Source: Tenebrio molitor (taxonomy: Eukaryota > Arthropoda > Insecta > Coleoptera > Tenebrionidae). From it: 64,000 nucleotides of DNA. This document shows positions 45,800-57,058 of the stretch, in pieces. Made by a program: the position numbers and the translations under genes. The stretch lies in assembly GCF_963966145.1 (NCBI RefSeq), contig NC_091051.1, positions 18,414,001 through 18,478,000 on the forward strand, written 5' to 3'. The notes beneath the pieces are model-generated. The model was not told the origin of the DNA and searched no databases. It saw only the letters and a list, made by a program, of their open reading frames with translations. The stretch's first letter is position 1; every line of letters begins with the position of its first letter.

Positions 45800-46227
45800 T
45801 AAGTACACTTCTATTTAAAAAAAAAGCGTACAAGTAGTGAGCACAATTTTGGCTAGATTGCCATATCGTAAACCTATCTTTTAATTGTTGTTACTTAGAA
45901 ACCTGTAACAAAACCCGTGATGATAGCTGGATTTGACGATGTATTCTTCAGAGATTTTAATGTGTATAAATGTTTTGCCTTATTTATTAGGCAAGTATTA
46001 CCAATTACTACAAACACAATTCAAACTTTTATTCACAAATTTATGGAAAAAGGCAACTCTCAACAATCTAACAACAATTTAAAAATTTATAAAAAACAGT
46101 GTTCACACATTTGACATATATACAAAATGTCAGTAATACGTTTTCTTGGAAACGATTAATTAATTTTATCCCCATTTACAGTAGCCCTCAATACGTGTAC
46201 GCTTTTTTTGAATAGAAGTGTACATTA
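45800..46227. mobile_element. MITE with about 40-bp TIRs
   Basis: taagtacacttctatt...aagcgtacaagtagtgag at the left is mirrored at 46,185-46,227. The length is 428 bases. The pattern (acacttc..tt, a-tract, agcgtac) resembles the MITE at 48,246, so they may be cousins. Confidence 0.82.
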
Positions 46228-47397
46228 TTGTAATATTTGAATATTTTTTAACAAATACCAATGCACTTTTCCATGGAAACTTTTAAAAATCCCTAAATTC
46301 AACTTGACGGTTGAAAATTTCTCTAAGACCACCAAGATAAAGAATAGAGTATAAAGTCCATTCAAAAATGAAAAAACCACCACCTGTTGCTTTAGGTTGG
46401 TAAAATTAAAAAAACTCTAGGTAGTTATTTTTTCATACTATGTTGGTAACTATAAATTATGACATTTATTTGATTCAAAATAAAATTCAAATGCTTTGAA
46501 TTTCGTTCAAATTGTTTTATTATTGCTCAGCAGGTTTCATTTATTTATTAGTTCTTATTATTTTTACATGCCCAGAACAGAATTCACACAAACCCCCGAT
46601 AAATTTGAGTAATTTGACACTTAACACTTAATCTAAAAATTACAATTCTCATCAAATTTTACACTAGGCAGCGTTGCCGATAGTAATTATCGAGGAAAAT
46701 GCGACGTTGGTGGCACCCACGAAACTGTATTGCTACGACACGTCCCTTTTGACAGTAAAACCTGTCATTAATTTTATAAGAAAAATATTACAATAATGGA
46801 TAATTTAGAAGAACTTGAGCGACAAAGAGCAGAAAACAGAGAACGACAAAGACGTAGGCGGGAACACAGAAGCCAAGAAGAAAGAGATATCGAAAATGAG
46901 TGTAGAATTTTAATATTTTATTAATTTTAGTGCGTAAGCACGGGCCATTCCACTGGCACTATTAGGGACACGGAAAACTGAGCAAATGTGTCATTCAGTT
47001 GTCAAAATTTCTAAACCATACCTTAGCTACTAATAACAAAGCTTAAGTTAATTTGACAGTTTTTTTGAAAATATCAATCATAATGACGGTAAAGGTGCAT
47101 TTACATTAACACTTTTTGAAATGACAATTACAGACGGCCCAGAATTACATGTCCCTCATTGTATATATAATATGATAAATGTGCCTTTATAATGTCTTGA
47201 TTTATAAATTACTAATAATCTAGAATACAAATACTTTATAGTTTACTAATTTTATAACAACGTTTAATAGCAATATACAATATACCTATTCTATATTCTA
47301 AAAATTCGAAGTTAAACATTCATTAGGTGTTAGTATGAGTGTAACAAATATTTCAACTAAACCAAAAACTTACAAAATTAACGTAAGGAAAAATTAT
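46228..47397. other. Intergenic DNA with one small coding-like frame
   Basis: Mostly AT-rich with no TIR pair that I could find. It contains the short frame listed at 46,796. Confidence 0.35.
46796..46924 (+). CDS. Small arginine/glutamate-rich frame, possible first exon
   Basis: Reads MDNLEELERQRAENRERQRR followed by more Arg/Glu-rich helix, then a stop at 46,922-46,924. The composition is clearly coding-like and unlike the AT-rich surroundings. It could be the first exon of a host or transposon gene. No later exon is recognised. Confidence 0.3.
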   Translation: MDNLEELERQRAENRERQRRRREHRSQEERDIENECRILIFY

Positions 47398-48042
47398 TAG
47401 TGCTTATTCACAATGGACATAAGACATAAGAAATACATAAGAGATACCTAAGAATAATTTGTAAATTTGGGCAATTGGAAAATAATTTTTAGAATCTGCG
47501 TCTTTAATAGGTCTATTATTGTATTCAATTTGGAGTCGTTTATGGCTACCTCTTAAAGCACTCGTAGTTTAGTAGATCTCTAAGAAAATTTTTATCAATA
47601 TTTCAGTGTATTATTGTCATTTACACCAAAAAACTTCCAAAATTAATGTTCAAACTCAACTTTTGCATCCGTTACCTTGAATTACCAATTAATACAAAAT
47701 TCCCTAGAATTTGAAAATTTAATTTTTTTATTTAAAAATTAAAACAAGAGTGCAAATTCTAAAAAACAATATAAAAAACACGTTTTATAAGGGCATTGGC
47801 GCACTCGTCCCATACAAAACTCCCCTACGGGTCGTTTTCTACACTTGGGACTCGTGCGCCAAATCAACCCTTATAAAACTCGTTCTTTAATATACTATTA
47901 TGTGTCCATATAACTCGAATATGAATATGATACTGAGGTCACTTCTCATAAGTTACGTAAAAATTAATAGTATATACACTGCATGTATCATGAATTTCTT
48001 ATGCCTTATGTCAAGCTTATGTCTATTGTGAACAAGCACTTA
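47398..48042. mobile_element. MITE with a nested hairpin repeat (copy C)
   Basis: tagtgcttattcacaatgg at the left pairs with ctattgtgaacaagcactta at the right, with inner matches (gacataag...). Hairpin repeat copy C (47,489-47,898) is inserted inside, so the empty MITE would be about 235 bases. Confidence 0.75.
47489..47898. repeat. Hairpin repeat family, copy C (inverted)
   Basis: Reverse complement of copy B: starts tagaatctgcgtct, includes tcccctacgggtcgttttc, and ends tcgttctttaatatactatt. The similarity with copy B extends over about 410 bases. Confidence 0.85.
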
Positions 48043-48245
48043 CATGAAAACGAGAAATCCAATTTTTGAATCAACAGTAACATCAATATATCGGTGTTTT
48101 TCACAATTAGTAGTCCCAGTTTAATCCCTAGTCTCTTGTTTGGTTCTTTTTAAATGAAAAACGCAGGGTTTTTTTATTTCGATGAGTTGTGGACTGTATT
48201 ATTGGTTAAATTTGAATATGACAATTTTTATGTGATTAATTCCTA

Positions 48246-48484
48246 CATACACTTGATTTCAAAAAAATAGCGTACACCTAATATTTCCCCATGTAATGTT
48301 AGCTTTCATTCCATGGTTACATTAAAGTGACAAAAACCCGAATCATCACTATACTACTAGGAAGATAGCGTATGAAATTCATGTTGCCTAGAAACAGTTT
48401 ATAGCGGGCTATTTATACTAGAAAAATATTACAAAAATCGCTCTCAGCACTTGTACGCTATTTTTTTTGAAATCAAGTGTACAT
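48246..48484. mobile_element. MITE with about 30-bp TIRs
   Basis: acacttgatttcaaaaaaat, then agcgtaca at the left, mirrored by tgtacgctattttttttga...aagtgt at the right. 239 bases, no frame. It lies about 470 bases from the end of the odorant receptor gene. Confidence 0.82.
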
Positions 48485-48952
48485 CAAACGTGCGTGTTCA
48501 GCCAATCAGAGCGCTTGCTTTCATCCAATCAAAAATTTTTATCACGGTTAAAACGTTCTGCTACTCTGTCATCTGTCAAAAGTGATTAAAATTGCATGCT
48601 ACTCCTATCAGATTTTCAAATTGTTTTTAATAATTGTGTTTTTAATAACTGTAAGTATTATAATAAATAATTAACGTTAAAGTTTATATTCTGGAATTAA
48701 TCTTGCCAAAAATAACACCACCTGATTTTTTATATGTGATAATTTTCACTTAAACATTTCTGCTTTAGACAATTTTACGAGTTGAATTTGGGCATTTTTA
48801 TTCTGGTTAGACCCGAGAGCTTTAGCTCGAGAGTTTAACCTTTGAGTGAAAACAAAAAGTTTTCGTAAAATTGAAAAATTTATCCGATAAAAAAATTAGG
48901 TCTTGTTATTTTACCTTCGATTAAAATAACATTTTCTGAAAAATTATTTAAT

Positions 48953-50747
48953 TCACTGAAGTGACTGAAAGTCACCCAACCTAGCCATTACAGCGGCAAA
49001 CGAGTACAAATTCCTTGTTAACTAAAAGAGTATATCGTCATATCACATTCTTACAACAGTGTTTAACTATAATCACCGCCACTCCCAATTCATAATTGCA
49101 CGCTACGTTGTCTGTAAATTTCATCTTCAGTGGTTCTTGAGAGTTCATCAAAATCATCAATATAGTTTGTCTATTGCTCTTATTGAAAGTGATCCATCGG
49201 GTTTCATAAATAGCTGGAAAAATCGTTTCACTCTGAAATGTATAAACTTTACTAAAACAAAAAATTTATTTCTTTAAACTAACCGCATCTTCATAGTCCT
49301 GACCACATTTTATAATCAAAACTCCTGTCGTCACTGTAGTAAAGCACCAGACGAAGTTTTGAAAGTAGCACCAGTAACCAAAGAAATCACCCTAAATACA
49401 TAATTAAAAGTAACATGTAGCAATGTGGGAAAAAAGTTCTAAAATGACTAAATACGAGGGACTGGTCAGGGGGGAGAATTTTTGTTTCCCAGAGGAGTTA
49501 CTGAGAGACCTGGAATGCGAGAACGAGGAAATACAGGGAGATCCATGAAAGATATAAGGATATGCGGGAGAAGTACAAAGTACAAGTCTTTTTTCCTGAA
49601 AGTTTCCTACTGATCAAGCCCTCAACTGAACGTAGAAGTAGGTATATCCCACCATAAGACACAATTGTGGAAGAACTGATTAGTCACATGCAGCGTCTTG
49701 AACCTTGTTACTTATCGTACACTTTTATGTAGCAAATGAAAAATAAAAATGTATTATTAAGGAATCTTACAAGGTAGGCGAAACTCATCGCGCTAAGACA
49801 CAACAAAATCCCAGCAATCGCAATTGGAGGTAGGAGCTGTGCTGCCAAATCGCAAACTGTGGTTCCCAATCTGTCATAAATAATAACGTGTTAGGTCAAT
49901 TTTAAATAAATCTCCTCACCAACCTAGTTAGTTCATTGTGTCGAACCACTAAGAAATGCAGTCTTTTTTTGATAACTTTCTGATACTCGGTAGACTCTAA
50001 TAATTTTGTGTCGTCTACATTTTCATAATCAGCACTCAAGTAGTTAATGCAGTCCAACAACATGTACATTTGGAATCTTTCATTATATACTAAGTATAAA
50101 ACGCTATATACTACAAATGTGACAACAAAACCGATTAAGGGAAAAAATCCATAAAATATTGCTTCCAAAAGATATCTGATGCTGCTAAAATATTCACGAA
50201 AAGAATAAAGAGCAAATTGAAATTCTCTCTCTTTGCCAACAGGAAAAACAACTAGTGATGTTGTAACCATCAAAATCAAATGTGCTTTAACAATAATTGT
50301 TATCAGTGTAGCTTCTTTTATTATTCTTCTCTCAGTTTCTTTTCGAGTACTGTCTATTGCCCAACAATACTGCAGAGCTTCTTTGCTAAAGTTTAAAAGT
50401 GCAGGTTCTTTCCACAATAATGTTCCATTAAAAATGGTAAACTAGAAAACCTAGTTAGCTTTTATTGTTAGATGTAGTGAATTATTGCTTACCCCTAAAT
50501 GTCCTACGTATCCTGAAATATATTGATTGAAAAAGGTAATATTAAACTCTTTCATAAAATAATAAGTGTTAGAGGTAATTAAAATGATTTGTAAAATTAA
50601 CAGTAATATCCTCATATATCTACATATTCGATGACAAAAAAGCTCTATGGTTATGGTATAAAGGAAACGAAGACAATCATCTAAAAAGAATAGGAAGATT
50701 TTAATTAAATAATAGTTATTATTTGTACAACTAGTTATGAAAGTCAT
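48953..50747 (-). CDS. Insect odorant receptor (7tm_6 family), six exons
   Basis: Odorant receptors of this family are seven-span proteins that form ligand-gated channels with the co-receptor Orco in sensory neuron membranes. Exons on the - strand: 50,747-50,493; 50,441-49,924; 49,870-49,771; 49,391-49,284; 49,232-49,077; 49,021-48,953. All junctions have GT and AG borders and keep the frame, giving about 401 residues, the usual length. Hydrophobic segments include RILLLILQIILITSNTYYF and LIGFVVTFVVYSVLYLV. The late exons show the family pattern: GDFFGYWCYFQ, IFPAIYETRWITF, ILMMNSQ-like (MILMNSQEPLKMKF) and a last exon ending LYSFAAVMARLGDFQSLQ. It could be called intact. The tuning ligand and the start codon (a further upstream exon) are not certain. 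Confidence 0.9.
49444..49548 (+). other. Coding-like fragment in an odorant receptor intron
   Basis: An ATG frame of 34 codons (MTKYEGLVRGENFCFPEELL, then an acidic tail) on the strand opposite the receptor gene. Codon-like composition continues to about 49,640 in another frame. It is probably a fragment of a mobile element gene. I do not recognise it. Confidence 0.25.
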
Positions 50748-50965
50748 ACTTTTTTTCACGAATTTGCAGATTGATTAAAGAGGACGTAGCACGAGGTCAT
50801 CAAGCAAATAAGTGAAAAAGAGACTTTCATAACGTGTTGTACACACTATTTTTTTGCATATCGATGTAAGTTAAGAAATTTGGTCTAAAAGGATTTACGA
50901 AAAATTACAAAAAAAAAAATAGGTATGCTTTGACAATCATCTCCAAGGAGATGGAATAAAATGAT

Positions 50966-51065
50966 GTAAAAAAGTACTACTTTCACTACGATTTTTCGTG
51001 TAAAAAAGTGCTACTTTCACTACGATTTTGCGTGCGAAAAAGTGCCACTTTCATTACGATATGCA
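50966..51065. repeat. Tandem repeat, 34 bp x 3
   Basis: Units at 50,966-50,999, 51,000-51,033 and 51,034-51,065 share aaaaagt(a/g)c(t/c)actttca and tacgat. Copy 3 is two bases shorter and more divergent. Confidence 0.85.
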
Positions 51066-51198
51066 AAAAAGATTTTTTTTCTTTAAAGTAGGTTATACTT
51101 TGAGTTAAAATCTAATTACATTTCTTATGGAAGCAGAGCTATTGTTTTCCACCAATATTTTAAATTTCGAAATATTGTTAACTTAGGCTATATACTCG

Positions 51199-51649
51199 TA
51201 GTGTGACACGGTACTAAATTTCACAGAAAATGTACCAGTAAATTTTTGAGAAAATTTAGTAGTAAATTTATCAGAAAATGGCAAATAGTCTGTGTGCAAC
51301 GTGTTCTAAAATTTTGAGTAAAAATGTCAGAAAATCTGCGCAGAAGCTACAAATTGGTACAGGCATCAGCTAATCGTTATGACTAGGTACACAATGCGAA
51401 AGACCCAATAGAATCGAACAAATCCAAAGTTTCAAAGGCAGCGCATGCGTTCTGGCTCAACTGTTTCAATTTGTGGCTTCTGCGCAAATTTTTGCTTATT
51501 TTTATCTGGATTTAGAACACGCAGTGGTAAATTTCTGCAAAAATTTACTACTAAATTTATTTAGTTATTTTGTGTATGACACGGTGTTCTAAATTTTCTC
51601 AAAAATTTACTACTAAATTTTCTGTGAAATTTAGTACCGTGTCACACTA
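51199..51649. mobile_element. MITE with about 32-bp perfect outer TIRs
   Basis: tagtgtgacacggtactaaa at both ends (inverted), continuing to ttcacagaaaat. Inside each arm there are further copies of aaatttttgagaaaattta-type sequence and a second acacggt. TA lies at both edges and the length is 451 bases. Confidence 0.88.
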
Positions 51650-52069
51650 GCTTAAGAGTATTTAAGTATCAAAAATCAATTTTTATGCTATGACGTGACT
51701 TAATTTTTTTTTCTCACTTTGACCTCTCGCCATTGCCGGACGCAACGTCAGTAAGTAGCCAGAGTCTCCATTTAACTAAGTTGCTAAGCAATAATATTGG
51801 AAATTTAATGAAATAACGTAGGGTAAAACTTTGATCTCGGACTATTAACTTTATGTTGCAGTTTTAGTTTAAAATAAATTAGAAAAGGTAAGAATAAATA
51901 GATAAAACAAATCTAATAAATTGGATATGACTATTTCAAAAAACAAATAGATTTAAAAGTAAAATAAGATTATCTCGTGATTCGGAAGTCACGTTAAGCC
52001 ATTGGTCCCGGTCTATTGAGTTGGTCATCACGCCCCTCATAGATTTGTAAACCAGTCCAAGACTGTGTA
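51650..52069. other. Intergenic DNA with a LINE-like motif
   Basis: Near 51,975-52,060 the sequence gtgattcggaagtcacgtta followed by agccattggtcccgg resembles the 3' tails of some insect non-LTR elements. It sits directly before a truncated non-LTR frame. No gene is recognised. Confidence 0.35.
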
Positions 52070-53441
52070 ACAACATTTTGAAATCATTAAAAATTTAAAT
52101 AAAGGAGAATTTTATAAATATTTAGGTATTAATCAATCAAATCATATTCAACATTCAATTATAAAAGAAAATTTAGAAAAGCAATTTTATTTAAGAATTA
52201 AATCTATTTTAAAATCAAAATTAAACGGTAATAATTTAATTAAAGCAGTTAATACATATGCTGTTCCATTACTGACCTACTCTTTCGGTGTTATAAAATG
52301 GTCCAAAACTAATTTACAGAACATAAACATTAAAACTAGAGTTCTTTTTACCAAATTTAGTAAACACCATCCTAAATCTGCTATTGAAAGATTTAATTTA
52401 CCACGCGAAAACGGTGGTAGGGGTTTTTCAAATCTAGAAGTACTGCTAAAAAATCAAATTGCTTCACTAAAAAATTATTTCCTCAATAGAGCTCGTGATA
52501 ACACCTTTTTTAATGCTTTGGTTTCAGCCGATAAAGGCTACACACCTTTAAATTTAAGTGATAATATAATTTCAGATATTGTTAAGCCAAATATACCTGA
52601 CACTATAGCAAATATAAAACAGAAGTCTTTACATGGGAGATACTTTAAAGAACTGGAACAACCAGAAGTTAATATTCAGGCCTCTCATGCATGGCTTAAG
52701 AAATCAAATATTCACCCTGAGACGGAGGGTTTTATATTTGCAATACAAGATCGTGTTATAAATACAAGAAATTATAAAAAACACATATGCGGTATACAAT
52801 CGATAATTGATAAATGTAGGATTTGCGGAACTGAAGGGGAAACAATTGAACACATCATTTCTTCTTGCACCGTTTTGGCTCAAAGCGAATATAAAAAACG
52901 TCACGATATATTCGCTAAAATTATACACATGAATTTAGCTGTTAAATTCAATTTATTAAAGATTACCCAACAACATTATAGTTATACACCAGAAAGTTGT
53001 TTGGAAAATGACAGTTACAAGTTATATTTTGATAGAACAATTTTAACTGACATTCATATTAAGCATAACAAACCAGACATTATAATTTTAAATAAACAAC
53101 AAAAGCAAGCATATCTTTTAGATATAGCTGTTCCAAATTCACATAATATAACACAGACATATAACACAAAAATTAATAAATATTTAGAGCTCTCCGTTGC
53201 TATGAGAAATCTTTGGTGTTTAGAAAAAATTTCGATTTTACCACTTGTAATTTCAGCAACGGGAATAGTACCGCAATCTCTTTTTAAAAATTTAAAAATT
53301 CTGGATTTAGATAACACATTGGTAGTTGAAATTCAAAAAGGTATATTATTATACTCATGTCACATCGTGAGGAAGTTCCTTAACATTGACACAGAACATA
53401 ATACACAACAAAGTCAAAATGCGGAGGCGAGACGCCGGTAA
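52070..53441 (+). pseudogene. 5'-truncated non-LTR retrotransposon: end of reverse transcriptase plus restriction-like endonuclease
   Basis: The frame is open from just after a TAA at about 52,067 to the stop at 53,442-53,444, about 457 codons. The first part (FYKYLGINQSNH, VPLLTYSFGVIKW, PRENGGRGFSNL) corresponds to the thumb of a non-LTR reverse transcriptase. The next part has a zinc-binding CRICGTEGETIEHIISSC (CX2C...HX4C). Then comes KPDIIILNKQQKQAYLLDIA, the P-D...D layout of a restriction-like endonuclease as in R2/R4/NeSL-type elements. The catalytic palm and the 5' part are missing, as expected for a truncated insertion. The 3' tail (to about 53,640) has no poly(A). Confidence 0.85.
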
Positions 53442-53444
53442 TTA

Positions 53445-54020
53445 TGTTGATAAGCACTGCACTATTACTTGATAGTAATATCCGTAATAGTGTATGTACT
53501 CCGGCAAAATTGCCGTGCCGCCGGGTGGAGGTGGGATAGTATTAAAACTATATCACATTTATCAATTTATCATATTAAATTTAAATCAAATTTGTTCAGT
53601 ATTTTTTATAAAATTATTTTATAGCTTGTTTTTTCTAAAGCCAAGATAGTCAATAACCAATAACTATTTTGAAAATAATAGGTACTTAATATAATCTATG
53701 TATCAAGGCACTAAAGCCTTATTTTTCATTATGAATGACATGACATGACACATGAGTAATGAAAAATGACTTTAGTGCCGAGGTGCATAGTACATTTTTT
53801 CCGAAATCGCAAATTCGGGCAAAATTTGTGCAGAACGATTTGTGGAGGTTAGGTTATTATTATCATTAATGCAAAAACCTATAGTAATAAATAGTTTCAA
53901 CGTAACCCTCCGCGACACTCGAACTTTTCCAACCTCCATGCTGTTTCAAAGTCAGCACATCTGAACTTGTGTCTGCTAATAAGGAGGCAGACGTTCTACG
54001 AAGCGCATTTTTGTTGGGCA
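53445..54020. other. 3' tail of the non-LTR element and a hairpin
   Basis: A GC-richer tail (ttgccgtgccgccgggtgga, near 53,510) follows the frame. At 53,697-53,790 an inverted pair (ctatgtatcaaggcactaaa against tttagtgccgaggtgcatag) forms a hairpin. No coding sequence. Confidence 0.45.
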
Positions 54021-54178
54021 CTATCAAAATTTGAGAATTTTCTCCTGCGTGAATGGATTTTGATAAATGTCACAACTTGTCAAAACGAAACGTCAAGCTA
54101 ATTTTAAAATTTTAAAGATTTTGGCGATTTGGAGTCTTTAAGGGGCTCGTCGAACAAAAACACATTGTATTCATTGTT
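54021..54178. repeat. Copy of the GTTCGACGA repeat family
   Basis: Contains tttgagaattttctcctgcg, aaaacgaaacgtcaagctaa and ggggctcgtcgaacaaaaac in the same order as the copy in the cubilin CUB25 intron. Confidence 0.8.
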
Positions 54179-54684
54179 ATTAATATTCGCAACCCACAAT
54201 ACACAAAATTGTAGTATAATGAACTACTTTAGTGCCGATTCTTTACTGATTTCGGAAAAAGTTAATTTTCTGCGATTATTGGTACTTACACTGAAATACA
54301 ATTTTAATTTAATCAAACAATTAACGAGAATGAGGCAGTGAGAAAAACATGAACTGTTATAGAAAAAAAACTTTTGTCATTCGATGAAAATATTGATTTA
54401 TATTATTTTTAATCAGTGATACACGATTTAATTAATTTAAATTTACCTTCTCTCTGTCTAATATTTGGGAAATAATTATACATTTCGAACACTGCAATGA
54501 CTCAAAGAAGGCTAACACGATACTGAAGGTACACTACGTGTCTTTAGAATTATTGCCTATCAGTTTAATTCTACAACAAGGTTAAACCAACATAATCCTT
54601 ATTAAAAATTTACAGCGCAATTAAGGCGTGATCAATAATTTTAAATTTACCATCAAAGGTTGATTTTTGTAATAGTAGTTTATT

Positions 54685-54775
54685 TAACGAGTTTGTGTAT
54701 AAATTGGCCCTTTTTTGACATGAGTGGGCCAGTTTAAAACGCGAGTGAAACGAGCGTTTTAAAGGTCCACAAATT
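54685..54775. repeat. Arm of the 8,741-type element
   Basis: taacgagtttgtgtataaat, acatgagtgggcca and gcgagtgaaacgagcgtttt match 8,755-8,840 closely. It directly precedes a transposase relic. Confidence 0.75.
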
Positions 54776-54778
54776 TCA

Positions 54779-55370
54779 TGCCTGATAATAATAATCCAAA
54801 TGATCTAAAGCACATTTTATTTTCTGATGAAGCCACGTTTTGTCTAAAGGGGTTTGTAATCACTAATCAGACACAACTGTCGCTATTGGTCTAGTGAAAA
54901 TCTTCATTGGATAATGGAACACCATACACAGCATCCAGTATTATTGGGCATCACACAATAGGTCCATACTTTATAGATGGAAATTTAACAGCAGATAGAT
55001 ACCTAAACCTATTGCGTGATCACATTGTACCTGACATTGCACATTTATTTCCGGATGAATATCGACAGGGAATGCCAAACCGCAATGTTTGGTTTCAGCA
55101 AAAGTTGATGTTCGCCTGTTTCTGCATAGCATCTTTCCAGGTCGTTAAATAAGATGTCGGAGATCTATTGAATGGCCTGTTAGGTCGCCTGATTTGAGTC
55201 CCCTAGATTTTTTCCTCTGGGGCCATTTAAAAAATAAAATTTACAAAGAGAAACCACAAAATTTGCAACCTGGAAGCCAGAATCAGGCATGAAATTGAAG
55301 AAATACCACCTAACCTAATCAAATGCAAGATTAACTGAACACGTGATCAGATTGAACCAATCGAAGTTTC
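54779..55370 (+). pseudogene. Tc1/mariner-type transposase relic (catalytic part)
   Basis: The first motif is FSDEATFCLKGF (catalytic D in SDEATF). After two stops come GPYFIDGNLTADRYLNLLRD and IVPDIAHLFPDEYR, then VWFQQ, where the second catalytic D should follow but is frame-shifted (near 55,100). Near 55,190-55,250 the third motif region (PDLSPLD-like, then FFLWGHLKNKIYKEKP) is still visible in shifted frames. Several stops and indels rule out activity. It is a relative of the copy at 5,537. Confidence 0.82.
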
Positions 55371-55758
55371 GGATTCACGGGTTAATCACGCATTAAAATT
55401 TTATTCGAATTAAATATGTAATTCTCTTTCTATAAATTGGCCCTTAGTCTTCAGTTTGAACATTTAATTTGAGTTAAATATTATTTGAGTGCATATAAAA
55501 TATTATGTATGAGCATTTTCTCTAAAATTTTGTTATTAAAGCATAGGAAAAAAATATCAAGTCATTTGAAGAAAAAAAGAAGGAATAAAAATCAACAAAA
55601 AAAATCACTTGTTTGCCATTTAATAAAGAAAAATAATTACGTTTCCTTGGAAATACGTTGACATACAAAAACAATGAGTAGGCTAAGAAATGGAGAATAA
55701 TTAGTAAAAACACTTTTGTTACAGTCCTCCAAAGTTGGTAAGAGCTCATAAAATTTTA
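55371..55758. other. Intergenic DNA
   Basis: AT-rich. Its last part (cctccaaagttggtaagagc...) recurs inverted at about 56,880-56,925, so it is part of the repeat stack that follows. Confidence 0.4.
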
Positions 55759-56071
55759 GGGTAATTGTTCACTTTAACTACTTCTGGAATTTTCGCGTTT
55801 TTTCTGGCTAGACAGCCTCAGGACGTCCTCCTACATCGTTTCCCACCAGTCAAACCTTGTGCAAATGAAAATTTTCCTTACCCTTTAGTTATATACTAAG
55901 ACTTGGCGCGACCTTGGCGCGACCTTGACGCGACCTTGAAACACAACAAGAGATAAAAAAGGCATTTGCACAAGGTTTGAATGGTGGGACACGATCTAGG
56001 AGGACGCCCTGAGGCTCTCTAGCCAGAAAAAACGCGAAAATTCCAGAAATAGTTAAAATGAACAATTACCA
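55759..56071. mobile_element. MITE with about 108-bp TIRs
   Basis: gggtaattgttcactttaac at the left and its mirrored form at the right continue to match over about 108 bases (…ttctggaattttcgcgtttt…). The centre has a three-fold ttggcgcgacc tandem repeat (about 55,905-55,940). Confidence 0.9.
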
Positions 56072-56166
56072 ATTTTGGGCATGGGTCTCTTGCGCGCCGC
56101 GGTCAGAAAAATCTAGGGGTGGGCTTAATCCTACAGGACAGTTGCGCGCCAAGTAGTAATAGGCTT

Positions 56167-56635
56167 TTGGTCAGTAGCGCGCGGAGGTCAGTTTACGCAG
56201 AAGTTTACCTGCGAATCGCACCTAGGTAACAGATTTATATAAAACACTGAAATGTTAGGGGAAATATTTATATTATTTCTTGCTATATTGATAACAAACA
56301 CCTTTTACAAAATCAAATCGGTAGATAGCATTATTCTTAGATGTAGAACTTAATTAAAATGGTTACATATTTGTAACGCTTCCTATACATATTTCGAATT
56401 TTATTTATTGTATTTATTCCACAAAACAACCCGACTTTACCTACAGATTTTACTAAGAATAGCAAGATGAAAAGAAACATGTGCAATTCAAAGGTCAATA
56501 AGTAGTCCTACCTGTTTAACGGTATAGCTGTATTTTATTATCTTAATCCCTCATTTGCGCGCAAGTGTCCTGTACCTTTTGGAGCCGTCAAACTTCTAGC
56601 AAAGGGTAAACTGACCGCGGCGCGCTACTGACCAA
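56167..56635. mobile_element. MITE with 30-bp TIRs
   Basis: ttggtcagtagcgcgc is mirrored at the right end and the match extends to gtcagtttac with three mismatches (ggag against cgcg). The length is 469 bases and the core is AT-rich. Further outside, gcgcgcc motifs and aggacagttgcgcgc / gcgcgcaagtgtcct form another, partly overlapping inverted pair. Confidence 0.8.
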
Positions 56636-56648
56636 CACCCACCAATTT

Positions 56649-56879
56649 TAGGGGTGTAACAAGCCGTTATAAAAATATTAACTTATTTTAAGCCGACCAT
56701 TGTGGCTCAACCCTCAAACTACGGGAATAATTTTCTTTTTCTGAATCAGGTAAGCAAAGAACAACGGTTCCTCTCTCTAATGCAAAGGGTCTGCAGCTGT
56801 TCACTTGGACGGTTTGTTAATCCCGTAATAAACCATTCCCGATAAGTTAATATTTTTATAATGGCTCGTTGTACCCCTA
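56649..56879. mobile_element. TA-flanked MITE with 37-bp TIRs
   Basis: taggggtgtaacaagccg, then ttataaaaatattaactta, inverted at 56,843-56,879. It is 231 bases with no frame. Confidence 0.88.
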
Positions 56880-56882
56880 AAA

Positions 56883-57058
56883 TTTTATGAGCCCTTAGCA
56901 ACTTTGGAGGACTATAAAAACATTTTGTTATAAAATTCATATTTACGGAAATAAACCGCCCATTCCATACTTTTATGAGCCCTTAGCAACTTTGGAGGAC
57001 TATGAAAACATTTTGTTATAAAATTCATATTTACGGAAATAAACCGCCCATTCCATAC
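56883..57058. repeat. Direct tandem duplication, 88 bp x 2
   Basis: The unit starting ttttatgagcccttagcaac is repeated at 56,971 with only one difference that I saw (ctataaaaac against ctatgaaaac). The near identity implies a recent duplication. The first 45 bases are also found inverted at about 55,725-55,765. Confidence 0.92.

Noticed and set aside
50748..50759. Start of the odorant receptor four codons upstream at 50,759
   Set aside because: The codon there is GTG. The first ATG in frame is at 50,747 and gives a normal protein length.
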